Positions 1 through 7,431 of a DNA stretch of 49,741 nucleotides are shown here, piece after piece. The notes beneath the pieces were generated by a model. It saw only the letters and a program-made list of their open reading frames with translations. It was not told the DNA's origin and searched no databases. The stretch is taken from assembly GCA_947571135.1 (NCBI GenBank), contig CANOWY010000002.1:69569-119309 (forward strand), given 5' to 3'. The translations under genes were made by a program, and so were the position numbers. This DNA is from an uncultured Mycoplasmatota bacterium (lineage in GTDB: Bacteria; Bacillota_I; Bacilli_A; RF39; UBA660). Numbering within the stretch: the first letter of the stretch is position 1; the number at the start of each line of letters is the position of its first letter.

Positions 1-564
1 AAAATGTATAAGATGTTAATAGATATATGCTATTTGATTAATGATTCGTTAATCATTTCAGAAAATTCCGGAGATAATTCTATTTGTGCTTATTTTGATG
101 AAAAGAAAATTGCAAAATTATATGAAAGATTTATATATGAATTTTATAAAAAGGAATTGCCTGATGTTAATGTCAGTTTTCAAAAGAAATTCAATTATAA
201 AGATGCTTCGGGTGATATAATTAATCTAATTCCTGCAATGTATACTGATATTGTAATAACAAAAGAAAATAAAACACTTATAATTGATACTAAATTTTAT
301 CAAGAAACTTTAAATAGAAATGAATTTTATAAGAATTCTAAAATTCATTCTGCTCATATGGCTCAAATGTATTCTTATATGAATAATATCCCTCTTGGTG
401 GAGAGATTTCTGGAATGCTTTTATATCCTACGGTTGATTTTGAACTTCATAAAAATGGTTTAATACAAGATAATAAGATATTTATAAATACGATAAATTT
501 GAATGAAGATTTTGAACATATAAAGACAAATTTAATAAATATAGTAGTAAATGCAATAACTTAA
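1..564 (+). CDS. McrC-like restriction subunit, 3' fragment
   Basis: The reading frame is open from the left edge of the window, so this is the C-terminal part of a longer protein. McrC-type subunits partner a GTPase (McrB) in modification-dependent restriction of foreign DNA and carry a PD-(D/E)XK nuclease fold at the C-terminus. About 82 residues after the first Met come Asp (MYTDIVI) and then IIDTKFY, giving the D...D-x-K catalytic arrangement. The following helix with HMAQMYSYM is also typical of McrC. The partner gene would lie to the left, outside the window. It is probably cargo of the mobile element that ends near 5.1 kb. Family call from motifs only; another PD-(D/E)XK restriction protein is possible. 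Confidence 0.7.
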   Translation, partial: KMYKMLIDICYLINDSLIISENSGDNSICAYFDEKKIAKLYERFIYEFYKKELPDVNVSFQKKFNYKDASGDIINLIPAMYTDIVITKENKTLIIDTKFYQETLNRNEFYKNSKIHSAHMAQMYSYMNNIPLGGEISGMLLYPTVDFELHKNGLIQDNKIFINTINLNEDFEHIKTNLINIVVNAIT

Positions 565-577
565 AAGAAAGGTGAAA

Positions 578-694
578 ATGGTAATGATAATAACTTTAAT
601 TATATTATTGATATTGATTAAATGGTTTTTGGATGGTTATAAATCTGGAAGAAAATATAGAATAGATTCTAAAGGTAGAAGAAGGTTTAAATAA
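578..694 (+). CDS. Small membrane peptide, 38 aa
   Basis: A short ATG-initiated frame follows the McrC stop by 13 bases, with a good ribosome binding site (AAAGGTG, 568-574). It encodes a hydrophobic stretch of about 13 residues (ITLIILLILIKWF) and then a basic tail rich in Lys and Arg (SGRKYRIDSKGRRRFK). This layout suggests an inner-membrane micro-protein with a positively charged cytoplasmic tail. A second in-frame ATG at 584 could also start it. No function is recognised. Its position just behind a restriction gene is compatible with an accessory defence or mobile-element gene. Confidence 0.5.
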   Translation: MVMIITLIILLILIKWFLDGYKSGRKYRIDSKGRRRFK

Positions 695-729
695 GTAAAT
701 ATATGGAAAACTTTTTACAAGAGGTTAAT

Positions 730-1236
730 ATGAATATAAAAGAAATCAAAATGCTAGAGCATTATAGATATTTGATTGAGAATAGATTATTTGATGAATA
801 TGATATTTATGGATTTCTTATTTTAATAAGAAATTATTTGCCAAAAAAAGAGTTACGGTTGGTTCATGAATTTGCTGATAATGTTGCGCATAGAGAAAGA
901 GATCAAGGACTTGTTTTTGAGAATTTAAAAAATTGTAGATTAAATAAGTATCAAACAAAAGATGGCAAAAAAGTAATAGGATATATTGGATATAAACCTA
1001 AAACTTGGAATAATGAATGGAAAAAGTTAATGAATTTATTTCGTATATCAATAAATAGCATTATTTTAAAAGAACTAACAGTTTGTCTTTTCTCGTTATT
1101 TCAAGAAGTTAATTATGTAGATGAAAATGGAAAAATTGGTAAATTAGGTTTGTTTATTAATCCAGACCATAATCAGATTTCAATATATACTTCTGAAGAA
1201 AAATCAAATAGTTATATGGTATGCTTTGACAATTGA
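730..1236 (+). CDS. Hypothetical protein of mobile element, about 168 aa
   Basis: The chosen ATG at 730 has an AGAGG binding site eight bases upstream; an in-frame ATG at 703 has none. The product is soluble and charged, with no signal peptide or membrane segment. A conserved-looking centre (HEFADNVAHRERDQG, then KTWNNEWKKL) suggests a folded domain, but I do not recognise the family. Its stop codon overlaps the spacer of a strong promoter (1226-1255) that points at the structured region downstream, so its 3' end also carries regulatory information. It is probably cargo of the serine-recombinase element. Confidence 0.65.
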   Translation: MNIKEIKMLEHYRYLIENRLFDEYDIYGFLILIRNYLPKKELRLVHEFADNVAHRERDQGLVFENLKNCRLNKYQTKDGKKVIGYIGYKPKTWNNEWKKLMNLFRISINSIILKELTVCLFSLFQEVNYVDENGKIGKLGLFINPDHNQISIYTSEEKSNSYMVCFDN

Positions 1237-1255
1237 AAAATGACAAGGGTATAAT
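1226..1255 (+). promoter_or_regulatory. Strong sigma-70-type promoter
   Basis: TTGACA (1226-1231), 18-base spacer, TATAAT (1250-1255). Both hexamers are perfect consensus. It overlaps the 3' end of the preceding gene and no open frame follows, so it most likely drives the structured RNA at about 1262-1404. Confidence 0.75.
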
Positions 1256-1261
1256 TTGTGA

Positions 1262-1404
1262 AGTTGAATAAACTAAAATGTCATTTTAGTAACACACTAC
1301 GATATTGGCAAGCCAATAACGAGATGTGCAAAGGGAGTTGCCCTTTTGAAACCCCTTTAAGCAATAACTAAACAAGCTAGCGCAAGTAAAGTTATTGCCT
1401 TTTT
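1262..1404 (+). ncRNA. Candidate structured RNA or oriT region
   Basis: Between the promoter and a T-run there is no protein frame but a series of perfect hairpins. These are ACTAAAAT-gtc-ATTTTAGT (1272-1290), TATTGGC-aa-GCCAATA (1303-1318) and AAAGGG-agttg-CCCTTT (1330-1346). A terminator stem follows: GCAATAACT...AGTTATTGC (1361-1398) and then TTTTT. The promoter, hairpin series and terminator predict a transcript of about 145 nt. Stacked inverted repeats in an integrative element are also typical of an origin of transfer, so the two readings compete. No Rfam family is recognised. Confidence is good for a transcribed structured element, low for its job. Confidence 0.55.
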
Positions 1405-1424
1405 ATTTGTATAAATACAAATAA

Positions 1425-1485
1425 AAAAAAGACTATCGCCCCTTTCATTGAAACAAGTTTCAACAAAACGTGTCCCGTCTTTTTT
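1425..1485. terminator. Bidirectional terminator hairpin
   Basis: The outer stem AAAAAAGAC (1425-1433) pairs with GTCTTTTTT (1477-1485); inside is TTGAAAC-aa-GTTTCAA (1448-1463). It is T-rich at both ends, so it can stop the ncRNA transcript rightward and the XRE gene leftward. Confidence 0.6.
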
Positions 1486-1488
1486 ATG

Positions 1489-1535
1489 AAATAACCTTAA
1501 TGCTAAAGTCTACGACTAAAGCAAAAAGGTTATTT
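1489..1535 (+). terminator. Long stem-loop at the XRE 3' end
   Basis: AAATAACCTT (1489-1498) pairs with AAGGTTATTT (1526-1535). An inner stem GCT-aa-AGTC-tac-GACT-aa-AGC sits at about 1502-1522. The right arm contains the stop codon of the leftward XRE gene. T residues follow only on the plus strand. Confidence 0.45.
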
Positions 1536-2138
1536 TTCTTCTTCTATAATGTTTCCTGTTAAGGTATTATATTTAACATTAGATTCAATTTTTATTTTTG
1601 GAAATACACCACTATCATATTTAGGATATTTCTCTTTATCTAGTTTTTCTAGGTTAGGTCTAATTAAAGTCATAACTTCTTTTAGGTTATCTAAAATTTC
1701 ATCCATAGAAATTTTTTCTCTATTTTCAATTTTAGATAATTCTATTTTATCTATTATATCAGCAATAATTCCTTTGCAAGCAAAAGCATTTTTTCTTCTT
1801 TCTTCTATATCTTCTAAAACATCAAAATAAAATTGTTCATAAGATTTAATTTGTTCTTGATAATCGGCAGTACTTCTTTTTTCAGATAGATCCATACCCC
1901 AATTAATATCTACATCATCATATCCTGCAAGTTCCATTAATTTTACTAAACTTAAATTTAAGTTTTCCGCAATTCCTTTCAAATATAAAACATTTGGTTT
2001 TAATCTTTTGCCTGCCTCTATTCTTGATACTTCGGCACAATCCATATTAGATTTACGAGCAAGTTCTCTTTGTGAGATACCAAGTTTTTTTCTTGCTTCA
2101 CTTATTGTTTTTCCAAGTTCTGTAGTATTTTTTTTCAT
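1530..2138 (-). CDS. XRE-family regulator of the mobile element
   Basis: Residues about 8-65 form a Cro/CI-type helix-turn-helix (GKTISEARKKLGISQRELA, then SRIEAGKRLKP). About 140 charged, mostly helical residues follow and probably mediate dimerisation or sensing. The start at 2138 is preferred: it has AGAGGTG ten bases upstream, while the longer frame from 2183 would begin inside the -10 box of its own promoter (2174-2202). It is divergent from the winged-helix gene at 2295 and most likely represses that promoter, keeping excision or replication functions silent, as CI-like proteins do in integrative elements. The regulatory target is inferred from position. Confidence 0.85.
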   Translation of the reverse strand: MKKNTTELGKTISEARKKLGISQRELARKSNMDCAEVSRIEAGKRLKPNVLYLKGIAENLNLSLVKLMELAGYDDVDINWGMDLSEKRSTADYQEQIKSYEQFYFDVLEDIEERRKNAFACKGIIADIIDKIELSKIENREKISMDEILDNLKEVMTLIRPNLEKLDKEKYPKYDSGVFPKIKIESNVKYNTLTGNIIEEEK

Positions 2139-2173
2139 TAATAAATACACCTCTTTTTCTTTTAAGTAAATAA

Positions 2174-2202
2174 AGTATAACATACCGTGCTGTAAAAATC
2201 AA
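2174..2202 (-). promoter_or_regulatory. Promoter of the XRE gene
   Basis: On the minus strand, TTGATT (2202-2197), 17-base spacer, TATACT (2179-2174). Its position fixes the XRE start downstream at 2138. Confidence 0.65.
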
Positions 2203-2221
2203 CAATTTAGTAATTATCATG

Positions 2222-2250
2222 TTGACAAACTCAATATACAACGCTATACT
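2222..2250 (+). promoter_or_regulatory. Promoter of the element's rightward genes
   Basis: TTGACA (2222-2227), 17-base spacer, TATACT (2245-2250). It faces away from the XRE promoter; the two -35 boxes are about 20 bases apart, a layout suited to shared repression. Confidence 0.75.
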
Positions 2251-2258
2251 AGCCTCAG

Positions 2259-2281
2259 TTTTGATGTAAAACTCATCAAAA
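2259..2281. promoter_or_regulatory. Inverted repeat in 5' leader
   Basis: TTTTGATG-taaaact-CATCAAAA, perfect 8-bp arms, just downstream of the promoter and 14 bases before the start at 2295. It may be the XRE operator or a leader hairpin. Confidence 0.45.
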
Positions 2282-2294
2282 AAAGAAAGGAGGA

Positions 2295-2552
2295 ATGCTT
2301 ATAAGGAAGTTTAAGATACAAGAGAGTATTTGGAAAGATAAAAGAATTCCAAAGGAAGCCAAATATATTTACTCTTATATTTATGTAAAGGGTTTTGAAA
2401 GAATAATAACCGATATAAATATAGGAGAAATACAACAAACTATTAAAATAAAAAATAGAGGCTTACAAAAGAATCTTGAGATATTAGAGCAATACAAATA
2501 TCTAATCTACCAAGAATATGCAAATGGGATGTACACCATAACACTTAACTAA
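2295..2552 (+). CDS. Small winged-helix protein, 85 aa
   Basis: ATG with an ideal AAAGGAGG site three bases upstream. It has no membrane segment. The segment IPKEAKYIYSYIYV, then IGEIQQTIKIKNRGLQKNLEILEQYKYL, and a short beta pair (YLIYQEYANGMYTITL) match the pattern of winged-helix domains of plasmid and phage replication initiators. It is the first gene behind the repressed promoter, so it is a likely early gene controlling replication or transfer of the element. It could be a truncated initiator; the second helix-turn-helix gene (2799) follows after 246 bases. Confidence 0.65.
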   Translation: MLIRKFKIQESIWKDKRIPKEAKYIYSYIYVKGFERIITDINIGEIQQTIKIKNRGLQKNLEILEQYKYLIYQEYANGMYTITLN

Positions 2553-2798
2553 ATAGTCGTAAGACATTAGTTATAAGAGGTACAGTAAGATTAAAGGCTT
2601 ATGTTAGTACCTATTCTATAAAGAATATAGAATGAACTTGAAATAATCCGAAGGACAGGATTTAAAATAAAGTCTCAGGGGTTTTTATACCCAAAATTAC
2701 GAATTGCTAGGGAATATTGGTATGGCTTTAAAGGCATTTTATCGCAGTTCCTAGAATAGTATTAAGTGACCAAACTTGTTCGCAGGAAGGATAAATTA
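2553..2798. other. Intergenic region with inverted repeats
   Basis: No gene with a credible start is seen. It holds a near-palindrome ATGGCTTTAAAGGCAT (about 2722-2737), enclosed by GCTAGGGAA and TTCCTAG, which pair as a long stem. It could be a leader structure of the following gene or an origin-like site next to replication-type proteins. Alternatively it is decayed 5' sequence of the next gene, whose relatives have a longer N-terminus. Confidence 0.35.
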
Positions 2799-3203
2799 GT
2801 GTATGGAATCATTAATTCATTATCAAATAAGAAAGAATATTGCTATGCTAGTAATCATTATTTTTCTAAAGTGTTAGGTGTGCGTACAAAAACAATTTCT
2901 AATTTTATTCAAAATTTAGCGAGTAGGAATTATATTTATATTAAATATGTTGACAACCAAAGACAAATTTATATAAATGAAGAGATTGTTAGAGAAGAAA
3001 ATGCTAAAGTGGTAGAAAAGAAATTCTATGATGTTATAGAAAGAAATTGCCAATATAAAAGAAAAGAATTTATAAAAGATAATAAGAATAGAAATGAAGT
3101 TCCTTATTGGTTAGAACATTCGGAAGTTTGTAAAAGTGAAGAATTAGATTTAAATGATAAGGAAGAATTAGAAAGTATTATGAAAAAATATAAGGAGGAT
3201 TGA
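2799..3203 (+). CDS. Helix-turn-helix replication-type protein
   Basis: The segment LVYGIINSLSNKKEYCYASN, then FSKVLGVRTKTISNFIQNLASRNYI, is the winged-helix pattern of DnaD/RepA-like proteins of mobile elements. The domain reads and sorts DNA, probably at an origin or operator. A charged, helical C-terminal tail of about 75 residues follows. GTG at 2799 has AGGAAGG eight bases upstream; the frame extends back to a GTG at 2766 that has no binding site. Relatives usually begin with an extra beta strand before this helix, so the 5' end may have been eroded. The exact function is not established. Confidence 0.6.
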   Translation: MYGIINSLSNKKEYCYASNHYFSKVLGVRTKTISNFIQNLASRNYIYIKYVDNQRQIYINEEIVREENAKVVEKKFYDVIERNCQYKRKEFIKDNKNRNEVPYWLEHSEVCKSEELDLNDKEELESIMKKYKED

Positions 3204-3266
3204 TACATGGTTAAATTTTACGGAGGATTCTATTTATAATTAGAATAATAAAGGGGGTTATATAAT

Positions 3267-3413
3267 ATGGAGGTAAAATACAATGTAACATATAAAACAA
3301 AAGATAACGTGATCGTAACAGATGAAGAGTTAGAAAATATTATTACTAGAAAATTACTTAAGGTAATACTTAACTTAGAAAATAGCAATATACAGGCTGT
3401 AAATAATTCTTAA
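3267..3413 (+). CDS. Small hypothetical protein, 48 aa
   Basis: ATG with AAGGGGGTT upstream. The product begins MEVKYNVTYKTKDNV with a beta-strand pattern, followed by an amphipathic helix (EELENIITRKLLKVILNLE). It lies 63 bases before the serine recombinase. Short genes at this position are common in serine-integrase elements and may be excision-directionality or control factors. That role is inference from position; there is no recognised domain. A ten-codon frame with a GGAGG site (3207-3239) lies just before it and may be a leader peptide. Confidence 0.55.
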   Translation: MEVKYNVTYKTKDNVIVTDEELENIITRKLLKVILNLENSNIQAVNNS

Positions 3414-3476
3414 GTTAGAGTATAATACACTTATAGATTTAGATTGTTTATTGCAACTAGAGAGTAGGTGCAGTAA

Positions 3477-5075
3477 ATGGAAAAGGTAGGTGTATATTGT
3501 AGACTATCTGATGAAGATAGAAACAAAAAAAATAAAAATGATGATAGTGAATCTATTGCTAATCAAAAAAGTATGCTTTTAAAATATGCTCTTGAACAAG
3601 GTTGGGAAATTGTTGATATTTATTCAGATGATGATTTTTCTGGGGCAGGCACTTATAGACCTGATTTTGAAAGAATGATTAAAGATTGTGAAAATGGAAG
3701 AATTAATATAGTTCTTTGTAAAACACAAAGTCGTTTTTCAAGAGATATGGAAGTGATTGAAAAATATCTTCATAATAAATTTGTAGAATGGGGTGTAAGA
3801 TTTGTTAGTATTGTAGATAATGCAGATACTAACAATGAATCCAATAAAAAATCAAGACAAATTAATGGACTTGTAAATGAATGGTATTTGGAAGATTTAT
3901 CAAATAATGTTAAGAAGTCATTAAAAAATAAACGAGATGATGGACTTTATATGGGAAGTTTTGCTCCCTATGGTTATTTGAAAGACCCAGATAATAAACA
4001 CAAGTTAATAGTTGATGAAGATGTTGCTTATATTGTAAGAGAGATATTTCAAAAATATAAAGATGGGATAGGGTATCATAAAATTGCTATGGATTTAAAT
4101 GCAAGAGGAATATTGTGTCCTTCACTTTATAAAAAATCAATAGGAAGTAATTTTATTTGTGCTAATCGCCAAGGTACAGGGACTTGGACTTCTGATACTA
4201 TTGCTAAAATTTTAAAAAATGAAACTTATATAGGTAAGCTAGTACAGGGCAAAAGAACAAGTGTTAGTTACAAGAATCACAAGTCAAAAAAAGTGCCAAA
4301 GGATAAATGGTCAGTTACAGAAAATGCTCACGAGCCAATTGTTGATAAAGAAACTTGGTATTTGGTGCAAAAAAGATTAGGCAAAAATGAGTGCCCATCT
4401 AAAAATGGTGAAATTCATATGTTAAGTCAAAAAGTTTATTGTGCTGATTGTGGAAGAATTTTTATGAAAAATGTATTTAATGTAAGTAGTAAAGGAAATA
4501 CAAAAGTAAAAAAGGCTTATCTTCAATGTAAGGGACATAAAAAGTATCATGTTTGTGATAATAATAAATCGTTTCGTTTAGACATATTGGAAGAGTATTT
4601 ATTAAATGCAATTAATGAATTACTGAAAAAATGTAATGAAGAACTTTTGAAAAATGAATTTACAAAGGAAATGGATAGGAAGTCTAATCAAGATATAAGA
4701 ATTACAAATTTGAATAAAGAAAAAGCAAGTTTTGAAAAAAAATTAAGTGAGAGTAAGTTGTATTTTAAGACTTTGTACGAGGATAAGTTGAAAGGTGTTA
4801 TTACGGAAGAAGATTTTACAATGTTACGAGTAGAGTACTCAAAAGATGTAGAAAGTTATCAACTAAGACTTGAAGAGATTAACATTGAACTTGATGCTAT
4901 GCTTCCAAGAAAAGATAATTCAAAAGATATTGAGAGCATACTTAAAAAATATAAACATATTGATAAACTTAATAAAATTATTGTAGATGAGTTTGTAGAA
5001 AAAATCTATATAGGAACTTTAGATAAAGAAACAAAATCAAGAGAAATTCGTATTGAATGGAACTTTGATTTATAA
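3477..5075 (+). CDS. Large serine recombinase (integrase)
   Basis: It cuts and rejoins attachment sites through a covalent serine-DNA link to integrate and excise the element. Domains in order: resolvase catalytic domain (about 1-150) with nucleophile Ser11 in YCRLSDED and the supporting region SRFSRD; recombinase DNA-binding domain (about 160-290) with APYGYLKD; zinc ribbon (about 320-365, CADCG and a later C-x11-C pair); and a coiled coil (about 400-470) that controls synapsis. The length of 532 residues is normal and no key residue is missing. The gene ends about 50 bases before the element/host junction, as usual for these integrases. AGTAGGTG provides the binding site. Confidence 0.93.
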   Translation: MEKVGVYCRLSDEDRNKKNKNDDSESIANQKSMLLKYALEQGWEIVDIYSDDDFSGAGTYRPDFERMIKDCENGRINIVLCKTQSRFSRDMEVIEKYLHNKFVEWGVRFVSIVDNADTNNESNKKSRQINGLVNEWYLEDLSNNVKKSLKNKRDDGLYMGSFAPYGYLKDPDNKHKLIVDEDVAYIVREIFQKYKDGIGYHKIAMDLNARGILCPSLYKKSIGSNFICANRQGTGTWTSDTIAKILKNETYIGKLVQGKRTSVSYKNHKSKKVPKDKWSVTENAHEPIVDKETWYLVQKRLGKNECPSKNGEIHMLSQKVYCADCGRIFMKNVFNVSSKGNTKVKKAYLQCKGHKKYHVCDNNKSFRLDILEEYLLNAINELLKKCNEELLKNEFTKEMDRKSNQDIRITNLNKEKASFEKKLSESKLYFKTLYEDKLKGVITEEDFTMLRVEYSKDVESYQLRLEEINIELDAMLPRKDNSKDIESILKKYKHIDKLNKIIVDEFVEKIYIGTLDKETKSREIRIEWNFDL

Positions 5076-5099
5076 AATATAACCTATAATTTTAGCAAA

Positions 5100-5140
5100 A
5101 GATGTAATTTTTGGGGAATTCAGTTTCAAGCCATGGTGGT
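5100..5140. other. Right attachment site (att) of the element
   Basis: Recognisable amidase sequence starts at about 5126 with codons for SHGGTDPG, while the codons just before (GNSVS) do not fit the expected strand and Asp-Pro/Ala-Gly before HGG. The recombination point is therefore inside or just upstream of AAGCCATGGTGG (5129-5140). The exact 2-base core cannot be read without the left end or an empty site. Confidence 0.55.
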
Positions 5141-6292
5141 ACTGACCCTGGGACTATTGCAAATGGAATAACAGAAAAAGAATATACATTAAAGATAAGT
5201 GAATATATTCATAATCGTTTGGATGATTTAGGAATCGAAAATAGTATGACAAGAACTACAGATGAAACTTTATCTCCTGATGTTAGACCAGGTAGAGCAC
5301 AGAGTTTTTATGGAAAGGGTAATGATGTGATTCTTGTGTCTAATCATATAAATGCGGGAGGTGGCGATGGTGCGGAAGTAATCTACTCACTACGTAATAG
5401 TGATCGATTATCTAGCATTATTAGTGATAATTTTACTAAAGCAGGTCAAAATGTTCGTAAGTATTATCAAAGAAGATTACCTAGTAATCCGAATCAAGAC
5501 TATTATTATATTTTGAGAAATACTCCTAATAATGAGTCTATTATTGTGGAATATGGATTCGCAGATAGTACTGGTGATGATGTAAGTCAATTAAAAAATA
5601 ATTGGGAAGGGCTCGCAGAGGCTGTTGTAAAGTCTTTGGCTGAATATATAGGTGTTCCTTATACTCCTGTATCTACAGAAAATACTTATATAGTAAAGAG
5701 TGGAGATACTTTATGGAGTATTTCACGTAATTATGGAATGACTGTTGATGAATTAAAACGTTTAAATAATTTGACAAGTAATTCTTTGTCTATTGGTCAG
5801 ATTTTAAAATTGAAAGAATCTAGTACTCCTCCAACAACTGGAGAAACATATACAGTGAAAAGTGGAGATACTTTATATGGAATTGCGAATCGTTATGGTC
5901 TTAGTGTGGATGAATTAAAAAGTATGAATAATTTAACCAGTAACACATTATCTATTGGTCAAGTGTTAAAAGTTAATAAAGGTTCAGCACCAAGTGATAC
6001 TAGTGATTATTATATTGTAAAACCTGGTGACAGTTTATATAAAATAGCAAATATGTTTAATACATCTGTAAACGAGTTAAAAAGAGTAAACAATTTAACT
6101 AGTAATTTATTAAGTATTGGTCAAAGGTTGTTAATTCCTAGAGATACAAATTATCAGACATACACTGTAAAAAGCGGGGATACTTTATATAGTATTGCAA
6201 GAAACTTTAATACGACAGTAACAGCTATTCAAAGTTTAAATAATTTGGCAACTAGTACACTATCTATTGGTCAACAACTCTTGATACCTTAG
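5111..6292 (+). pseudogene. LysM N-acetylmuramoyl-L-alanine amidase, 5' end removed
   Basis: Amidase_3-type zinc amidase that cleaves the MurNAc-alanine bond of peptidoglycan. The metal and catalytic residues are all present: His of SHGG, Glu of TEKEYT, His of SNHINAGGG and Glu of VEYGF. Four LysM peptidoglycan-binding repeats follow (about residues 192-235, 245-289, 299-342, 349-393), each with the SGDTL or PGDSL signature. Relatives begin only about ten residues before HGG; here these and the native start are replaced by element DNA. The only available start is a TTG at 5111 with no binding site, behind an in-frame stop. The gene is probably silent until the element excises. Confidence 0.85.
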
Positions 6293-6318
6293 AAAGCAGT
6301 CTAAAACGATTGTTTTTT
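6293..6318 (+). terminator. Terminator of the amidase gene
   Basis: AAAGCAGTC (6293-6301), loop taaaac, GATTGTTTT (6308-6316), followed by T residues; nine pairs with two G-U. Confidence 0.65.
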
Positions 6319-6410
6319 CTTTGTATATAAAAAATTATTAATAAAATTTAAAAATTTATTTTACGAAATATTAAAAATATTATATAGTAGTATAAAAAAG
6401 GAGAAAAGGT

Positions 6411-7385
6411 ATGCAAAAGATGTTAATTGAAGATAAAGAATATTCTGAATATGAATATACTTCAGAAGAAGAGTTTGAAAAAGATTTAGTAGCAAATGCC
6501 AAAAAAATATTTGGTTCAAAAACTATATATATTGATGTAAAAAAATTATTAAAAAGAAGATTTGCAAATAGTTCAATACCAGATGGTTATTTATTGGATT
6601 ATACAATAGAAGCAAGGCCTAAGTTATATTTAATAGAAAATGAATTGAAAGGTCATTCTATTCGAGATCATATTGCACCACAATTAGTACAATTTGCTTT
6701 TAATTATAAACATAATTTATTGGAGATTAAAGATATTATTATAAATAATCTATTAGAAAATAATATAGATATTGATTCAATTTCTAAAAATGCTGGCTAT
6801 CGTAATGCTGATGATATGATTACAAATATTATTTCTAAAGAAAAATTAGGAATTATTATTCCTATTGATGAAGTTTCAGATGAATTAAAAGAGTTAAAAA
6901 ATCTTTTTAGATTTGATATCGAATTATTAAAGTTTAAAAAGTTTATTTATGAACAAAAATATATGTTTTTTTATGATAAATTTAATGAAGATTTAGAAAT
7001 AGATAAAAATGATTTGTTATTTGAAGAACCAGATACTATCTTAGTTGCAGCGGAAGAAACTGGATTTAAAGATGAATTTTTAGGAAATAATTGTTGGTAT
7101 GCTGTAGCGATAGGTATAAATATGTTGGATAAGATAAAGTATATTGCAGTTTACCAAAAAAATCCTGTGAAAGCTGTTACCTATTATGCAGAAGTTGCAA
7201 ATATTGATTTATATGGTGATACAGGAAAATACATTATTTATTTTAAAGGGGAAGCAAAACCTTTGAAAAATCCAATTCCGTTAAATCCTAAGAATCCTAA
7301 TAAAGCACCACAAGGTCGAGTCTATACTAGTATAAATAAAATATTAAGTGCTACTAGTAAAACTACAATAGATGATTTGTTTTAA
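6411..7385 (+). CDS. PD-(D/E)XK nuclease-like protein beside R-M genes
   Basis: The N-terminal third has the core of a PD-(D/E)XK nuclease: SIPDGYLLD with Asp58, a strand PKLYLIENELKG with Glu78-x-Lys80, and then HIAPQLVQFAF. The rest is mixed alpha/beta without membrane segments, ending in a short domain with strands around YYAEVANIDLY. The start at 6411 has AAAAGGAG nine bases upstream. It sits directly before a convergent type II endonuclease-like gene and a C5-methyltransferase, so it may be an extra nuclease or accessory subunit of that system, or a separate defence gene. No exact family is recognised. Confidence 0.65.
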   Translation: MQKMLIEDKEYSEYEYTSEEEFEKDLVANAKKIFGSKTIYIDVKKLLKRRFANSSIPDGYLLDYTIEARPKLYLIENELKGHSIRDHIAPQLVQFAFNYKHNLLEIKDIIINNLLENNIDIDSISKNAGYRNADDMITNIISKEKLGIIIPIDEVSDELKELKNLFRFDIELLKFKKFIYEQKYMFFYDKFNEDLEIDKNDLLFEEPDTILVAAEETGFKDEFLGNNCWYAVAIGINMLDKIKYIAVYQKNPVKAVTYYAEVANIDLYGDTGKYIIYFKGEAKPLKNPIPLNPKNPNKAPQGRVYTSINKILSATSKTTIDDLF

Positions 7386-7431
7386 AGTAGGGTTAAAAAA
7401 ATTATAGGTTTCTCTAGATTTTTTTAGTGAA

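Larger units (their letters stand above)
1..5125. mobile_element. Integrated serine-recombinase element, right part
   Basis: From the left window edge to the amidase junction, all genes are of mobile-element type: restriction cargo, XRE switch, replication-type winged-helix proteins and a large serine recombinase beside the end. The left end, and the missing first codons of the amidase, must lie outside the window. The relaxase, if any, is also not visible, so the element may be an integrative mobilizable element or a prophage-like island. Confidence 0.75.

Noticed and set aside
1549..1830. Plus-strand frame across the XRE gene
   Set aside because: Antisense of a clear helix-turn-helix gene, with Ser/Leu/Ile-rich composition typical of reverse reading of AT-rich codons.
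5714..6289. Tandem DNA repeats in the amidase 3' half
   Set aside because: These are the coding repeats of four LysM domains, not a mobile or regulatory repeat.
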